64,000 nt of DNA from Arthrobacter sp. Leaf337 (lineage in GTDB: Bacteria; Actinomycetota; Actinomycetes; Actinomycetales; Micrococcaceae). The position numbers and the translations under genes were made by a program. Location: contig NZ_LMPC01000029.1 in the NCBI RefSeq assembly GCF_001423745.1, positions 102,835-166,834 on the forward strand, given 5' to 3'. The notes beneath the pieces were generated by a model, which was given only the letters and a program-made list of their open reading frames with translations, was not told the DNA's origin and made no database searches. This document shows, in pieces, positions 17,031 through 26,325 of this stretch (the stretch's first letter is position 1; every line of letters begins with the position of its first letter).

Positions 17031-17846
17031 CTAATCCGTCAGCAGGTGACTCTCGAACCTGACAATATTAGCAAACTCAGCGGGATCGAGGCTGGCCCCG
17101 CCCACCAACACGCCGTCGACGTCGCGTTCGTTGAGGATGGCCGCGACGTTGTTGGCCTTGACCGAACCGCCGTAGAGCAGGCGGACCTTCGCGGCGACTT
17201 CGTCACCGAACAGGCTGACGAGTTCGGCCCGGATGGCAGCACACATTTCCTGGGCGTCCTGCGGTCCGGCAACCTCGCCGGTGCCGATGGCCCAGACGGG
17301 CTCATAGGCGACCACGAGTTCAGCGGCTTCTTCGGCGGCAAGGCCCTCGACGTCGGCGCGGAGCTGGTCAAGGGTGTGCTGGACATGGGTCCCGGCCTGC
17401 CGGATTTCCAGGCCCTCGCCGACGCAGAGCACCGGGGTGACGCGGTGGCGGAAGGCAGCCTTCACCTTGGCGTTCAGGACTTCGTCGGACTCGTTGTGGA
17501 CGGTGCGCCGTTCGCTGTGGCCCACCAGGACGTACTTGCAACCCAGCTTGTTGAGGAACTGGCCGCTGATATCACCGGTGTAGGCACCCGAATCGAACTG
17601 CGACAGGTCCTGGCCGCCGTAGACGACCTCCAGTTCATCGCCCTGAACCAGGGTCTGGACGCCCCGAAGGTCGGTGAAGGGCGGGAAGACAGCAACTTCC
17701 GCGCGGCTGTAGTCATGCTTGGCATCAGACAGGGTCCAGGCCAGCTTCTGCAGCAGGGTGATGCCCTGGACGTGGTCCATGTTCATCTTCCAGTTGCCGG
17801 CGATGAGGGGCGTGCGGTCGAACTTGCCGTTCGTTGACGTTGTCAC
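17031..17846 (-). CDS. tpiA: Triosephosphate isomerase
   Basis: Interconverts dihydroxyacetone phosphate and glyceraldehyde-3-phosphate. GTG 17846 gives 271 residues and has GGAGA eight bases upstream; longer frames run into the intergenic hairpin. Conserved residues are seen in LIAGNWKMNMDH (lysine), VLVGHSERR (catalytic histidine), VVAYEPVWAIGTG (catalytic glutamate) and LYGGSVKANNV plus GVLVGGASLD (phosphate binding). It sits between pgk and secG. Confidence 0.97.
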   Translation of the reverse strand: MTTSTNGKFDRTPLIAGNWKMNMDHVQGITLLQKLAWTLSDAKHDYSRAEVAVFPPFTDLRGVQTLVQGDELEVVYGGQDLSQFDSGAYTGDISGQFLNKLGCKYVLVGHSERRTVHNESDEVLNAKVKAAFRHRVTPVLCVGEGLEIRQAGTHVQHTLDQLRADVEGLAAEEAAELVVAYEPVWAIGTGEVAGPQDAQEMCAAIRAELVSLFGDEVAAKVRLLYGGSVKANNVAAILNERDVDGVLVGGASLDPAEFANIVRFESHLLTD

Positions 17847-17890
17847 GTGTTCTCCAAAAGTGCTTGTCCAAAAGGGGCTGGTGATGGAAA

Positions 17891-17937
17891 CAGCCGGCAG
17901 GGCCCCCGGATATTTCAGCGGGGTGCCCTGCCGGCTG
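17891..17937 (-). terminator. Hairpin between pgk and tpiA
   Basis: CAGCCGGCAGGGC (17891-17903) and GCCCTGCCGGCTG (17925-17937) form a 13-bp stem, and an inner CCCC/GGGG pairing extends it. It lies 7 bases past the pgk stop inside the glycolytic operon, so it may set the tpiA/pgk mRNA ratio rather than end all transcription. Confidence 0.6.
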
Positions 17938-17943
17938 GAGGAT

Positions 17944-19170
17944 CTAGCGGTCCAGGACGCTGAGTCCCGGCAGTTCCTTGCCTTCGAGGTACTCCAGGCT
18001 GGCGCCGCCACCCGTGGAGATGTGGCCGAACTGGTCGTCCGCGAAGCCCAGCGTACGGACGGCAGCTGCGGAATCGCCGCCGCCGACAACGGTGAAGGCA
18101 TCCGCCTCAGTAAGGGCCTGCGCGATGGCACGGGTGCCGCCGGCAAATGCTTCGAACTCGAAGACACCCATGGGGCCGTTCCAGAACACGGTCTTGGCAC
18201 CCTTGATCCGGCCGGCGAAGGCAGCCGCCGATTCGGGTCCGATATCCAGGCCGATGCCCTGTGCTCCGAAGCTGCTGCCTTCGATGGCGTCAGCGCTGAC
18301 CGTCTCGTGGTCGGCATCCGCGGCGAACTTGGCCGCGACCACGACGTCCGTGGGCACGATGAACTCAGTGCCTGCGTCCGCCGCCCGCTTCAGGTAGTCC
18401 TGCACCACGGGGATCTGGTCTTCTTCCAGCAGGCTTCCGGCCACTTTGTGGCCCTCGGCTGCGAGGAAGGTGAACAGCATTCCGCCGCCTACCAGGATGG
18501 TGTCCGCCTTGCCGATCAGGTTGTCAATGACGGCGAGCTTGTCCGAGACCTTTGAGCCGCCGAGCACCACAACATAGGGCCGCTGGGTCTCCGTGGTGAG
18601 CTTGCGCAGCACCTCGACCTCGGTGTGCACGAGGTCGCCCTGGTACGACGGCAGCCGCGTGGCGACGTCGTACACGCTGGCGTGCTTGCGGTGGACGGCG
18701 CCGAAAGCATCATCCACAAACGCGCCGTTATCACCGGTCAATGTCACCAGCTCGTCCGCAAAGGCGCCGCGTTCGGCGTCGTCCTTGCTGGTCTCACGGG
18801 CATCGAAACGGACGTTTTCAAGAACCAGCGCTTCGCCGTCCTGCAGCGAAGCGGCAAGCTCCTTGGCCGAAGCACCAACGGTGTCCCCGGCCAGGGCGAC
18901 CTTGAAGGACGCCAGCTCAGCCAGCCGCGTCACGGCGGGCTTGAGGGAGTATTTTTCTTCCGGGGCGCCCTTGGGGCGGCCGAGGTGGGCTGTGACCAGC
19001 ACGCGGGCACCGGCGTCCGTGAGCTTCGTCAGTACTGGCAGGGAGGCCTTGATGCGGCCGTCGTCAGTCACTTCAGAGCCGTCGAGCGGCACATTCAGGT
19101 CACTTCTGACCAGAATGTACCGCCCGCGGACACCATCAGCGATCAGTTCGTTGAGGGTGTGGAATGTCAT
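17944..19170 (-). CDS. pgk: Phosphoglycerate kinase
   Basis: Makes ATP from 1,3-bisphosphoglycerate. ATG 19170 (MTFHTLNELIADGVRG) gives 408 residues, normal for the family; the frame upstream overlaps gap and is not used. Motifs: RSDLNVPLDG, TAHLGRPKG, NVRFDARE, VVVLGGSKVSDK, VFWNGPMGVFE, and the nucleotide loop VVGGGDSAAAV with ISTGGGASLEYLEGKELPG. It starts 10 bases after the gap stop. Confidence 0.97.
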   Translation of the reverse strand: MTFHTLNELIADGVRGRYILVRSDLNVPLDGSEVTDDGRIKASLPVLTKLTDAGARVLVTAHLGRPKGAPEEKYSLKPAVTRLAELASFKVALAGDTVGASAKELAASLQDGEALVLENVRFDARETSKDDAERGAFADELVTLTGDNGAFVDDAFGAVHRKHASVYDVATRLPSYQGDLVHTEVEVLRKLTTETQRPYVVVLGGSKVSDKLAVIDNLIGKADTILVGGGMLFTFLAAEGHKVAGSLLEEDQIPVVQDYLKRAADAGTEFIVPTDVVVAAKFAADADHETVSADAIEGSSFGAQGIGLDIGPESAAAFAGRIKGAKTVFWNGPMGVFEFEAFAGGTRAIAQALTEADAFTVVGGGDSAAAVRTLGFADDQFGHISTGGGASLEYLEGKELPGLSVLDR

Positions 19171-19180
19171 GTGTCTAACC

Positions 19181-20191
19181 CTAGCCCAGCTTGGCTGCGA
19201 CGAGCTCCGTGAGGTCGACAAGGCGGTTCGAGTAGCCCCATTCGTTGTCATACCAGGAAACAACCTTGACCTGGTTGCCGATGACCTTGGTCAAACCGGA
19301 GTCAAAGATCGACGATGCCGGGTCGCCCACGATGTCGGAGGAGACGATCGGCTCATCCGTGTAGGTCAGGAAGCCCTGGAGCGCGTCGGACTCGGATGCC
19401 TTCTTCAGCGCTGCGTTGACTTCTTCAACGGTGGTCTCGCGGGATACGGTGACCGTGAGGTCGGTGGCTGAACCGGTGGGGACGGGAACGCGGATGGCGT
19501 AGCCGTCCAGCTTGCCCTTGAGCTCGGGAAGAACCAGGCCGATGGCCTTGGCCGCACCGGTGGAGGTGGGGACCATGTTGATGGCGGCGGCGCGGGCACG
19601 GCGCAGGTCGTTGTGCGGGCCGTCCTGGAGGTTCTGGTCGGCGGTGTAGGCGTGGATGGTGGTCATCAGGCCACGCTCGATGCCGAACTCGTCGTTGACT
19701 ACCTTGGCCAGCGGGCCGAGGCAGTTGGTGGTGCAGGAAGCGTTTGAGATGATGTGGTGCTTGGCGTTGTCGTACAGCTCGTGGTTCACGCCCATCACGA
19801 TCGTGATGTCCTCGTCAGAGGCCGGGGCGGAGATCAGGACCTTCTTGGCGCCGGCGTCGATGTGCTTCTTCGCGGCAGCAGCCTTGGTGAAGAAACCGGT
19901 GGACTCGATAACGATGTCAACACCCAGCTCGCCCCAGGGGAGGTTGGCGGGATCGCGTTCGGCGAGAACCTTGACGACGTTGCCGTTGACGACGATGTTG
20001 CCGTCCTTGACCTCGATGGTCTCCTTCAGGCGGCCGCCCACGGAGTCGTACTTGAAGAGGTGGGCCAGCGCCTCGGGGCTGGTGAGGTCGTTGACTGCAA
20101 CGATCTCGAGGTCAGCGCCCTGTGCGAGTGCTGCGCGGAAGTAGTTGCGGCCGATACGGCCAAAGCCGTTGATACCAATACGGGTCGTCAC
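19181..20191 (-). CDS. gap: Glyceraldehyde-3-phosphate dehydrogenase, type I
   Basis: NAD-dependent oxidation of glyceraldehyde-3-phosphate. GTG 20191 with AAGGAG upstream gives 336 residues starting (V)TTRIGINGFGRIGRNYF. The catalytic cysteine is in SNASCTTNCLGPLAKV, and SWYDNEWGYSNRLVDL is near the C-terminus. The conserved VNDLTSP segment suggests NAD preference. It heads gap-pgk-tpiA-secG, and its promoter must lie in 20192-20350. Confidence 0.97.
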   Translation of the reverse strand: MTTRIGINGFGRIGRNYFRAALAQGADLEIVAVNDLTSPEALAHLFKYDSVGGRLKETIEVKDGNIVVNGNVVKVLAERDPANLPWGELGVDIVIESTGFFTKAAAAKKHIDAGAKKVLISAPASDEDITIVMGVNHELYDNAKHHIISNASCTTNCLGPLAKVVNDEFGIERGLMTTIHAYTADQNLQDGPHNDLRRARAAAINMVPTSTGAAKAIGLVLPELKGKLDGYAIRVPVPTGSATDLTVTVSRETTVEEVNAALKKASESDALQGFLTYTDEPIVSSDIVGDPASSIFDSGLTKVIGNQVKVVSWYDNEWGYSNRLVDLTELVAAKLG

Positions 20192-20357
20192 TTTTTCAGT
20201 CTCCTTGGTGCTTGTAGAAGCACAACTAGTTGAGCGGGCGTTCAAGCCAACTAACAGATCCCGCACGCCATTGGGCAGAGATGATTACCAGATCGGAGGG
20301 CGACCAGCCACATTGCTGAAGGCTAACCGCCTTCCGTGATCCATCTTACGTTTAAGT

Positions 20358-20389
20358 AGGTCGGCCCCCGCAAGTGCGGGGGCCGACCT
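20358..20389 (-). terminator. Terminator of sodA
   Basis: AGGTCGGCCCCCGCA and its exact complement form a 15-bp stem with an AG loop, 68 bases past the sodA stop. The following T tract is weak, but the stem is very stable. It lies upstream of the gap promoter region and insulates it. Confidence 0.78.
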
Positions 20390-20456
20390 TCCACGATTCG
20401 GTCCTAAACGGCCTAAATGTGAAGTTTGTTACAGGCGGGTGTCGTGTCCGTCACGC

Positions 20457-21080
20457 TTAGAGGGTGATGAGGCCCGTAGCGTTCTGGCGCGCACCGTCGA
20501 AGCGCTTGGCGACGTCGGCCCAGTTAACGATGTTCCAGAATGCCTTGACGTAGTCGGCCTTGACGTTGACGTAGTCCAGGTAGAAGGCGTGCTCCCACAT
20601 ATCGAGCATGAGCAGCGGCGTGGTGCCGAGTGCAACGTTGCCCTGCTGGTCGTACAGCTGCTCGATGACGAGGTTTCCGCCGATGGGCTCGTAGGCGAGG
20701 AAGCCCCAGCCCGAACCCTGCAGGCCGAGCGCGGCAGCGCTGAACTGCGCACGGAAGGCGTCGAAGGAACCGAAGGCATCGTCGATGGCCGCGGCCAGTT
20801 CACCCTCGGGCTTGTCGCCGCCGTCCGGAGACAGGTTGTTCCAGAACACGGAGTGGTTGACGTGGCCGCCGGTGTGGAAAGCCAGGTCCTTCGAAAGGCG
20901 GTTGATGTTGGCGAAGTCGCCCTTGTCGCGTGCCTCAGCCAGCTGGGCCAGCGCGTTGTTGGCGCCGGCCACGTATGCAGCGTGGTGCTTACTGTGGTGC
21001 AGCTCCATGATGCGGGCGGAGATGTGGGGCTCCAGCGCTGCGTAGTCGTAGCTAAGTTCAGGCAGTACGTACTCGGTCAC
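20457..21080 (-). CDS. sodA: Superoxide dismutase (Fe/Mn family)
   Basis: Dismutates superoxide in the cytoplasm. GTG 21080 with GGAGG six to seven bases upstream gives 207 residues starting (V)TEYVLPELSYDYAALEPH. Metal ligands are seen in the first helix (HHSKHHAAYV), in HVNHSVFWNNL, and in LDMWEHAFYLDYVNVKADY (Asp and His). The Mn/Fe choice is not settled by sight, though GSGWGFLAY resembles Mn or cambialistic actinobacterial enzymes. Genes around it are unrelated; a terminator follows. Confidence 0.95.
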   Translation of the reverse strand: MTEYVLPELSYDYAALEPHISARIMELHHSKHHAAYVAGANNALAQLAEARDKGDFANINRLSKDLAFHTGGHVNHSVFWNNLSPDGGDKPEGELAAAIDDAFGSFDAFRAQFSAAALGLQGSGWGFLAYEPIGGNLVIEQLYDQQGNVALGTTPLLMLDMWEHAFYLDYVNVKADYVKAFWNIVNWADVAKRFDGARQNATGLITL

Positions 21081-21203
21081 AAATTCCTCCATTGTCGTGG
21101 ACGGGTTGTCCGGTTTGCTAACTCTCGGATTGTGCATCCGGATGACTGGTCACCCGGAAATTTAGCGGGTTTCCGTTACCCGGTCTCGATTCTAGGGGCG
21201 CCG

Positions 21204-22184
21204 TTACTCGTCCAGCATTTCCGGCGTCACATTGGCCTCGGTCCCGGGGATTCCCAGGTCGAGGGCACGCTTGTCCGCCATCGCCAGGAGCCTGCGGATC
21301 CTGCCGGCAATGGCGTCCTTGGTCATGGGCGGATCTGCCAGCCGGCCGAGTTCGTCCAGGCTGGCCTGCTTGTGCGCCACGCGCAGTTCACCCGCGTATT
21401 TCAGGTGGTCCGGGACGTCGTCACCGAGGATCTCCAGGGCGCGGTCCACCCTGGCCCCGGCGGCCACGGCAGCCTGCGCCGAGCGGCGCAGGTTGGCGTC
21501 ATCGAAGTTGGCCAGCCTGTTGGCCGTGGCCCGCACCTCCTTGCGCATGCGGCGTTCTTCCCAGACCATCAGGGCGTCGTGCGCGCCCATTCGCGTGAGC
21601 AGGGCGGCGATGGTGTCGCCGTCCCGGATGACCACGCGGTCCACTCCCCTGACTTCGCGGGCCTTGGCCTGGATGCCGAGGCGGCGGGCCGCGCCAACCA
21701 GCGCCAGCGCCGATTCGGGTCCTGGACACGTCACTTCCATGGCGGAGGAGCGGCCCGGTTCGGTCAGCGAGCCGTGGGCCAGGAACGCCCCGCGCCACAC
21801 GGCTTCCGCGTCGGCGGCGGAGCCGTTGACCACGGCCGAGGGCAGCCCCCGCACGGGACGCCCGCGGGCGTCCAGCAGCCCGGTCTGGCGGGCGAGGGCT
21901 TCGCCGTCCCGCACCACCCGGACCACATACCGGTTGCCGCGGCGGAGCCCGCCGCCGGAGACGACGATGATCTCGCTCTGGTGGCCGTAAACCTCCGCGA
22001 TGGCCGCCCGGAGCCGGCGCGCCGTGGACGCGAGGTCCACCTCCGCTTCGATCACGATCCGGCCCGAAATGATGTGGAGGCCGCCGGCGAATCGCAGCAT
22101 TGCGGAGACTTCAGCCTTGCGGACCGAGGACTTCTTAATGTCCAGGCGGGACAGTTCTTCCTTGACTGATGATGTCAGTGCCAT
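21204..22184 (-). CDS. whiA: Sporulation/cell-division transcriptional regulator WhiA
   Basis: WhiA combines a LAGLIDADG homing-endonuclease-like fold, lacking nuclease function, with a C-terminal helix-turn-helix. The 326 residues start MALTSSVKEELSRLDIKK. WRGAFLAHGSLTEP marks the first domain, and the HTH is near residues 280-310 (LDELGRLADPPMTKDAIAGR). In Streptomyces it acts in sporulation; in non-sporulating relatives it influences division. It ends the conserved uvrC-rapZ-yvcK-whiA run and starts nine bases after yvcK. Confidence 0.96.
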   Translation of the reverse strand: MALTSSVKEELSRLDIKKSSVRKAEVSAMLRFAGGLHIISGRIVIEAEVDLASTARRLRAAIAEVYGHQSEIIVVSGGGLRRGNRYVVRVVRDGEALARQTGLLDARGRPVRGLPSAVVNGSAADAEAVWRGAFLAHGSLTEPGRSSAMEVTCPGPESALALVGAARRLGIQAKAREVRGVDRVVIRDGDTIAALLTRMGAHDALMVWEERRMRKEVRATANRLANFDDANLRRSAQAAVAAGARVDRALEILGDDVPDHLKYAGELRVAHKQASLDELGRLADPPMTKDAIAGRIRRLLAMADKRALDLGIPGTEANVTPEMLDE

Positions 22185-22193
22185 GGCACCTTC

Positions 22194-23213
22194 CTAACTG
22201 TTCCCGAAAATATCGTGGTACGCCGTTGCCAGACGCAGGGGGTCGTGGATCGGACGGCGGCTCGACGCCCCTACTTTACCCAACACCACCTCGGCACCCA
22301 GCATCCCGGCGGCCTGCTTGAACTCCTCGACGTCCGGCACGGACACGGGGTCCGCGAGCACGACGTCGATGCTGAAGTCGGGCGCATAGCTGCGCAGCAC
22401 ATGCAGGTGGTCGGCGGCGGACATTCCGGAGGTCTCCTTGGTGTCCGTGGCCAGGTTCATGGTGAGGCACCGCCTCGCGGGCGTATCGGAAAGCGCCTGG
22501 CGCATCTCCGGCAGCAGCAGGTGCGGCAGCACGGAGGTGTACCAGGACCCGGGGCCGAGGATGACCCAGTCAGCCAGTTCGATGGCCGTCAGGGCTTCGA
22601 CGCAGGCATGTGCCGATTCCGGCAGGAGCCGGACGCTTTCCAGCGAACCCGCCACCGCACACTTGGCCTGGCCTCGGACCGTCTCCAGGGTGGACGTTCC
22701 GTCCGGACCGGGCACCCGGACTTCGCCTTCGATCGTCAGTGGCTCACTGGACATGGGCAGGACCTGTCCGCGGGCACCGAGCAGCGCGCCGGCCCACTTC
22801 AGGCCGCCCACGGTGTCACCCAGCAGCTCCCAGAGGGTGACGATGAGCAGGTTGCCCATGGCGTGGTCGTCCAGGGAACCGCCGCGGCCTGCCCCCGGCT
22901 TGAAGCGGTGTTGCATGACGTCCCGCCAGGTCCGGCCCCAGTCGGTGTCGTCACACAGTGCCGTCAGTGCCATCCGGAGGTCGCCGGGCGGGAGGACACC
23001 GTACTCCTCGCGCAGGCGGCCGGAGGACCCGCCGTCGTCCGCTACGGTGACGATGGCGGTCAGGTCGGAGGTGAGCAGGCGAAGCGCGGACAGCGAAGCG
23101 GAGAGCCCGTGGCCCCCGCCGAGGGCGACGACGGACGGCCCTTTGTCCAGCTGCCCGCCGATGGTCCCGCCGGCAGGCGGAACCAGGGGCAGCGGCCCGG
23201 TAAGCAGTCCCAT
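22194..23213 (-). CDS. yvcK: YvcK/CofD-like protein (gluconeogenesis factor family)
   Basis: YvcK-family protein, which binds UDP-sugars and affects carbon metabolism and envelope growth in Firmicutes and mycobacteria (CuvA). ATG 23213 gives 339 residues. The nucleotide-binding start is VVALGGGHGLSASLSALRLL, followed by TVADDGGSSGRLREEYGVLPPGD (residues 60-83 or so) and VILGPGSWYTSVLPHLLLPE. The start overlaps the rapZ stop by one base. It lies between rapZ and whiA, as in most Gram-positive genomes. Confidence 0.94.
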   Translation of the reverse strand: MGLLTGPLPLVPPAGGTIGGQLDKGPSVVALGGGHGLSASLSALRLLTSDLTAIVTVADDGGSSGRLREEYGVLPPGDLRMALTALCDDTDWGRTWRDVMQHRFKPGAGRGGSLDDHAMGNLLIVTLWELLGDTVGGLKWAGALLGARGQVLPMSSEPLTIEGEVRVPGPDGTSTLETVRGQAKCAVAGSLESVRLLPESAHACVEALTAIELADWVILGPGSWYTSVLPHLLLPEMRQALSDTPARRCLTMNLATDTKETSGMSAADHLHVLRSYAPDFSIDVVLADPVSVPDVEEFKQAAGMLGAEVVLGKVGASSRRPIHDPLRLATAYHDIFGNS

Positions 23214-24136
23214 TACTCCCGGCCCAGGTCCCGATGCGTGGTGGTCACAGTGACCCGGGGATACTGTGCAAGCTTCTTTGACAGCTCCATCGCGACCGCG
23301 ACCGACCGGTGCTTGCCGCCGGTGCAACCCACGGCGATGGTGGCGTAGTGCTTGTTCTCCCGGCGGTAGCCGTCCAGCACGGGCTCGATGGCCAGGACGT
23401 AGCGGTCCACGAAGCTCTTGACCCCTTCGGCCTCAAGGACGTAGTCGCTGACGTCCTTGTCCAGGCCCGTGTGCGGGCGGAGCTGCGGAACCCAGTGCGG
23501 ATTCGGGATGAAGCGCGCGTCGACCACGAAGTTCGCATCCACCGGCAGGCCGTACTTGAAGCCGAAGCTCATGACATTGAGCCGCAGGGCCACGGGGCCG
23601 GTTTCACTGAAGAGTTCAGTGATGGCCGTGGCCAGCGCGTGGACGTTGAACTCGGAGGTGTCCAGCACAATGTCTGCGGAATCGCGGAGTTCATGCAACA
23701 GCTCCCGCTCCGCGGCGATGCCGTCGAGGATCCGTCCGCCTTCCTGGAGCGGGTGCGGACGGCGGCCCTGCTCGAAACGGCGGACCAGGACATCGTCATT
23801 GGCGTCCAGGAACAGGACGCGGAACGTGACACCGCTCGCCTCAAGGGTTTTCAGCGCGGTCCGGATATCAGTGAAGAGCGCCTTGCTGCGGACGTCCACC
23901 ACCACGGCGAGCTTGGGTATGGACTGCGGGGCGTGGGACACAAGCTCAGCCAGGGTGCCGAGCATCTGCGGCGGAAGGTTCTCCACCACATACCAGCCAT
24001 GGTCCTCGAGGGCGTCCGCAGCGGTGCTGCGTCCTGCCCCGGACATACCCGTCACGACGAGCAGCTCCGCTTCAACGGGCCTGACGGGCGTCATGCCGTC
24101 CTGTTCCGCTTCGGATCCTGCCGTTGACTCTGCCAT
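23213..24136 (-). CDS. rapZ: RNase adapter/nucleotide-binding protein RapZ (YvcJ family)
   Basis: P-loop protein of the RapZ/YvcJ family. ATG 24136 (MAESTAGSEAEQDG) gives 307 residues; the TTG two codons upstream is less likely. Walker A is VVTGMSGAGRSTAADALED, Walker B-like is VVVDVRSK, and the C-terminal domain has FGFKYGLPVDANFVVDARF and IAVGCTGGKHRSVAVA. In enterobacteria it guides RNase E on GlmZ; the actinobacterial role is unclear. Located between uvrC and yvcK. Confidence 0.95.
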   Translation of the reverse strand: MAESTAGSEAEQDGMTPVRPVEAELLVVTGMSGAGRSTAADALEDHGWYVVENLPPQMLGTLAELVSHAPQSIPKLAVVVDVRSKALFTDIRTALKTLEASGVTFRVLFLDANDDVLVRRFEQGRRPHPLQEGGRILDGIAAERELLHELRDSADIVLDTSEFNVHALATAITELFSETGPVALRLNVMSFGFKYGLPVDANFVVDARFIPNPHWVPQLRPHTGLDKDVSDYVLEAEGVKSFVDRYVLAIEPVLDGYRRENKHYATIAVGCTGGKHRSVAVAMELSKKLAQYPRVTVTTTHRDLGRE

Positions 24137-24204
24137 GAGCAATGCCCCATTCCTGCTGTGTAATTCGACGCAACCGCGCGTTCCGCTTCAGGTCCTTACC
24201 CTAG

Positions 24205-26214
24205 CTAAGTTTCAATGATTTCGCCGGTGGTCATGTTGATTGCCGGCGCTTCCGCCCCCGAGGCTGCGGCAGCGCTGCTGAAATGGCTGACAATGGCGTC
24301 CGCCAGCGAGGGTCCGATGCCCTTGGCTGTGGCCAGTTCGGCCGCACTCGCTGTGCGGATGCTCTTGACGGAGCCGAACTGTGCCAGCAGTGCTTTGCGT
24401 TTGGCCTCGCCCAGGCCCGGGACGCTGTCCAGGGCCGAAACCGTCATGGCCTTGCCGCGCTTCTGGCGGTGGAAGGTGATGGCGAAGCGGTGGGCTTCAT
24501 CGCGGATGCGCTGGAGCAGATAGAGTCCCTCGGACGTCCGCGGCAGGATCACCGGGAAATCACTGTCCGGGAGCCAGACCTCTTCAAGGCGCTTGGCCAG
24601 GCCGACCACGTAGACGTCCTCGATCCCGAGCTCCGCCAGGGCACGTGCGGCGGCATTGACCTGGGGCTTGCCGCCGTCCACCACTACAAGGTTGGGCGGG
24701 TAGGCGAATTTTGCCCGCGGGGCGGGGGTGGTGGTGTCCTGCATGGAAGCGACGGCCAGGGCCTCAAGCGCGGCCTGGTGGCCGGGAAGTTTCGCCGCTT
24801 CCGCATGAGCCTCCTGCTCCTGGAGGTAGTTCCGGAAACGCCTCGTGAGAACGTCGTGCATGGCGGCCGTGTCGTCCGTGGCTGCCGCGCCGGTGATGGA
24901 GAATTTGCGGTAGTCGGACTTCTTGGGAAGGCCGTCTTCCACCACCACCATGGAGGCCACCACGTTGGTCCCCTGCACGTGGGAGATGTCGAAGCACTCG
25001 ATGCGGAGCAGCGCCACAGGTAGGTCGAGGGCTTCCTGGAGTTCCTGCAGGGCCAAGGACCGGTTGGTCAGGTCTCCGGCCCGGCGCGACTTGTGCAGCT
25101 TCAGTGCATGCTCGGCGTTTTCCCGCACCGTGGACATGAGCGCTGCCTTGTCGCCGCGGCGCGGGACCCGGATGTCCACCTTCGCGCCCCGCAGGCCGGA
25201 AAGCCACTGGGCGAGTTCGTTTGCGTTGCTCGGCTCTTCGGGCACCAGGACTTCGCGGGGCATCCGTCCCTGCGTTTCACCTTCTTCGCCATAGACCTGC
25301 TGGAGCAGGTGCTCGACGAGGTCCGGCGTCGTGAAGTCTTCGACCTTCTCCACCACCCAGCCGCGCTGGCCGCGCACGCGGCCGCCCCGGACATGGAACA
25401 CCTGCACGGCTGCCTCCAGCTCGTCCTCATGCAGCGCGAAGATATCGGCGTCAGTGTCCTCCGCGAGAACCACGGCGTTGCGTTCGAAGACCTTCCGGAG
25501 GGCGATGATGTCGTCCCGGACCCGGGCGGCACGCTCGTAGTCAAGCTCGGCAACAGCCGCGGCCATGTCCTTTTCCAGCCGCCCGATGAAGCGTTTGGCT
25601 TCGCCGCCCATGAAGGAACAGAAGTCCTCCGCCAGTGCCCGGTGTTCCTCCGGCGTCACCCGGCCGACGCACGGCGCGGAGCATTTGTCGATGTAGCCGA
25701 GCAGGCAGGGCCGCCCGCTCGCCTGCGCCCGCTTCAGGACCCCGGGGCTGCAGCTGCGGACCGGGAAGACGCGCAGCAGCGTGTCCATGGTTTCGCGAAT
25801 GGCTCCGGCCGTGTACGGGCCGAAGTAGCGGGTGCCCTTGCGGCGTTCTCCGCGCAGCACCTGCACGCGGGGGAACTTCTCCCCCATGGTGACGGCAAGG
25901 TAGGGGTAGGTTTTATCGTCGCGGAAAACGACATTGAACCGCGGCTTGAATTCCTTGATCCAGGTGTACTCCAGCTGGAGCGACTCAAGCTCACTTCCGA
26001 CGACCGTCCACTCCACACTGCTGGCAGCGTGGACCATGGCGTACGTCTTCGGCAGCAGCCCTCCGGGATTGGCGAAGTACGAGTTCAGGCGGGACCGCAG
26101 GCTTTTGGCCTTGCCGACGTAGATGACCCGGCCGTGCGGATCCCGGAAGCGGTACACGCCCGGGTTGGTTGGAATCTCACCCGTTTGGGGTCGGTAACTA
26201 GCTGGATCTGCCAC
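24205..26214 (-). CDS. uvrC: Excinuclease ABC subunit C
   Basis: UvrC makes the dual incision in nucleotide excision repair. The 669 residues show an N-terminal GIY-YIG nuclease (GVYRFRDPHGRVIYVGKAKS), a cysteine cluster (LGYIDKCSAPCVGRV), a UVR motif around residue 205 that contacts UvrB, an RNase H-like nuclease core with ECFDISHVQGTN and VVDGGKPQVNAA, and C-terminal helix-hairpin-helices (LDSVPGLGEAKRKALL). GTG 26214 is preceded at six bases by TAGACT, implying a leaderless mRNA. Confidence 0.97.
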   Translation of the reverse strand: MADPASYRPQTGEIPTNPGVYRFRDPHGRVIYVGKAKSLRSRLNSYFANPGGLLPKTYAMVHAASSVEWTVVGSELESLQLEYTWIKEFKPRFNVVFRDDKTYPYLAVTMGEKFPRVQVLRGERRKGTRYFGPYTAGAIRETMDTLLRVFPVRSCSPGVLKRAQASGRPCLLGYIDKCSAPCVGRVTPEEHRALAEDFCSFMGGEAKRFIGRLEKDMAAAVAELDYERAARVRDDIIALRKVFERNAVVLAEDTDADIFALHEDELEAAVQVFHVRGGRVRGQRGWVVEKVEDFTTPDLVEHLLQQVYGEEGETQGRMPREVLVPEEPSNANELAQWLSGLRGAKVDIRVPRRGDKAALMSTVRENAEHALKLHKSRRAGDLTNRSLALQELQEALDLPVALLRIECFDISHVQGTNVVASMVVVEDGLPKKSDYRKFSITGAAATDDTAAMHDVLTRRFRNYLQEQEAHAEAAKLPGHQAALEALAVASMQDTTTPAPRAKFAYPPNLVVVDGGKPQVNAAARALAELGIEDVYVVGLAKRLEEVWLPDSDFPVILPRTSEGLYLLQRIRDEAHRFAITFHRQKRGKAMTVSALDSVPGLGEAKRKALLAQFGSVKSIRTASAAELATAKGIGPSLADAIVSHFSSAAAASGAEAPAINMTTGEIIET

Positions 26215-26220
26215 GATTCA

Positions 26221-26226
26221 AGTCTA
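26221..26226 (-). promoter_or_regulatory. -10 box of a leaderless uvrC promoter
   Basis: TAGACT on the minus strand, a six-base spacer (TGAATC), then GTG 26214. No ribosome-binding site is present. Confidence 0.6.
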
Positions 26227-26325
26227 CTGACGCTGCAGGGGACTTCCGGACAAAGGGACTTCCCTGCAATGATCTTCCCGCCGGCAGACTCCCGGCCGGG
26301 GGCCTCCGGCCGGCGGCCGAAGGCG

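Noticed and set aside
20439..22169. 576-codon open frame on the plus strand
   Set aside because: Runs antisense through sodA, an intergenic gap and whiA, which are clear genes; its translation is low-complexity Gly/Val/Arg without motifs.
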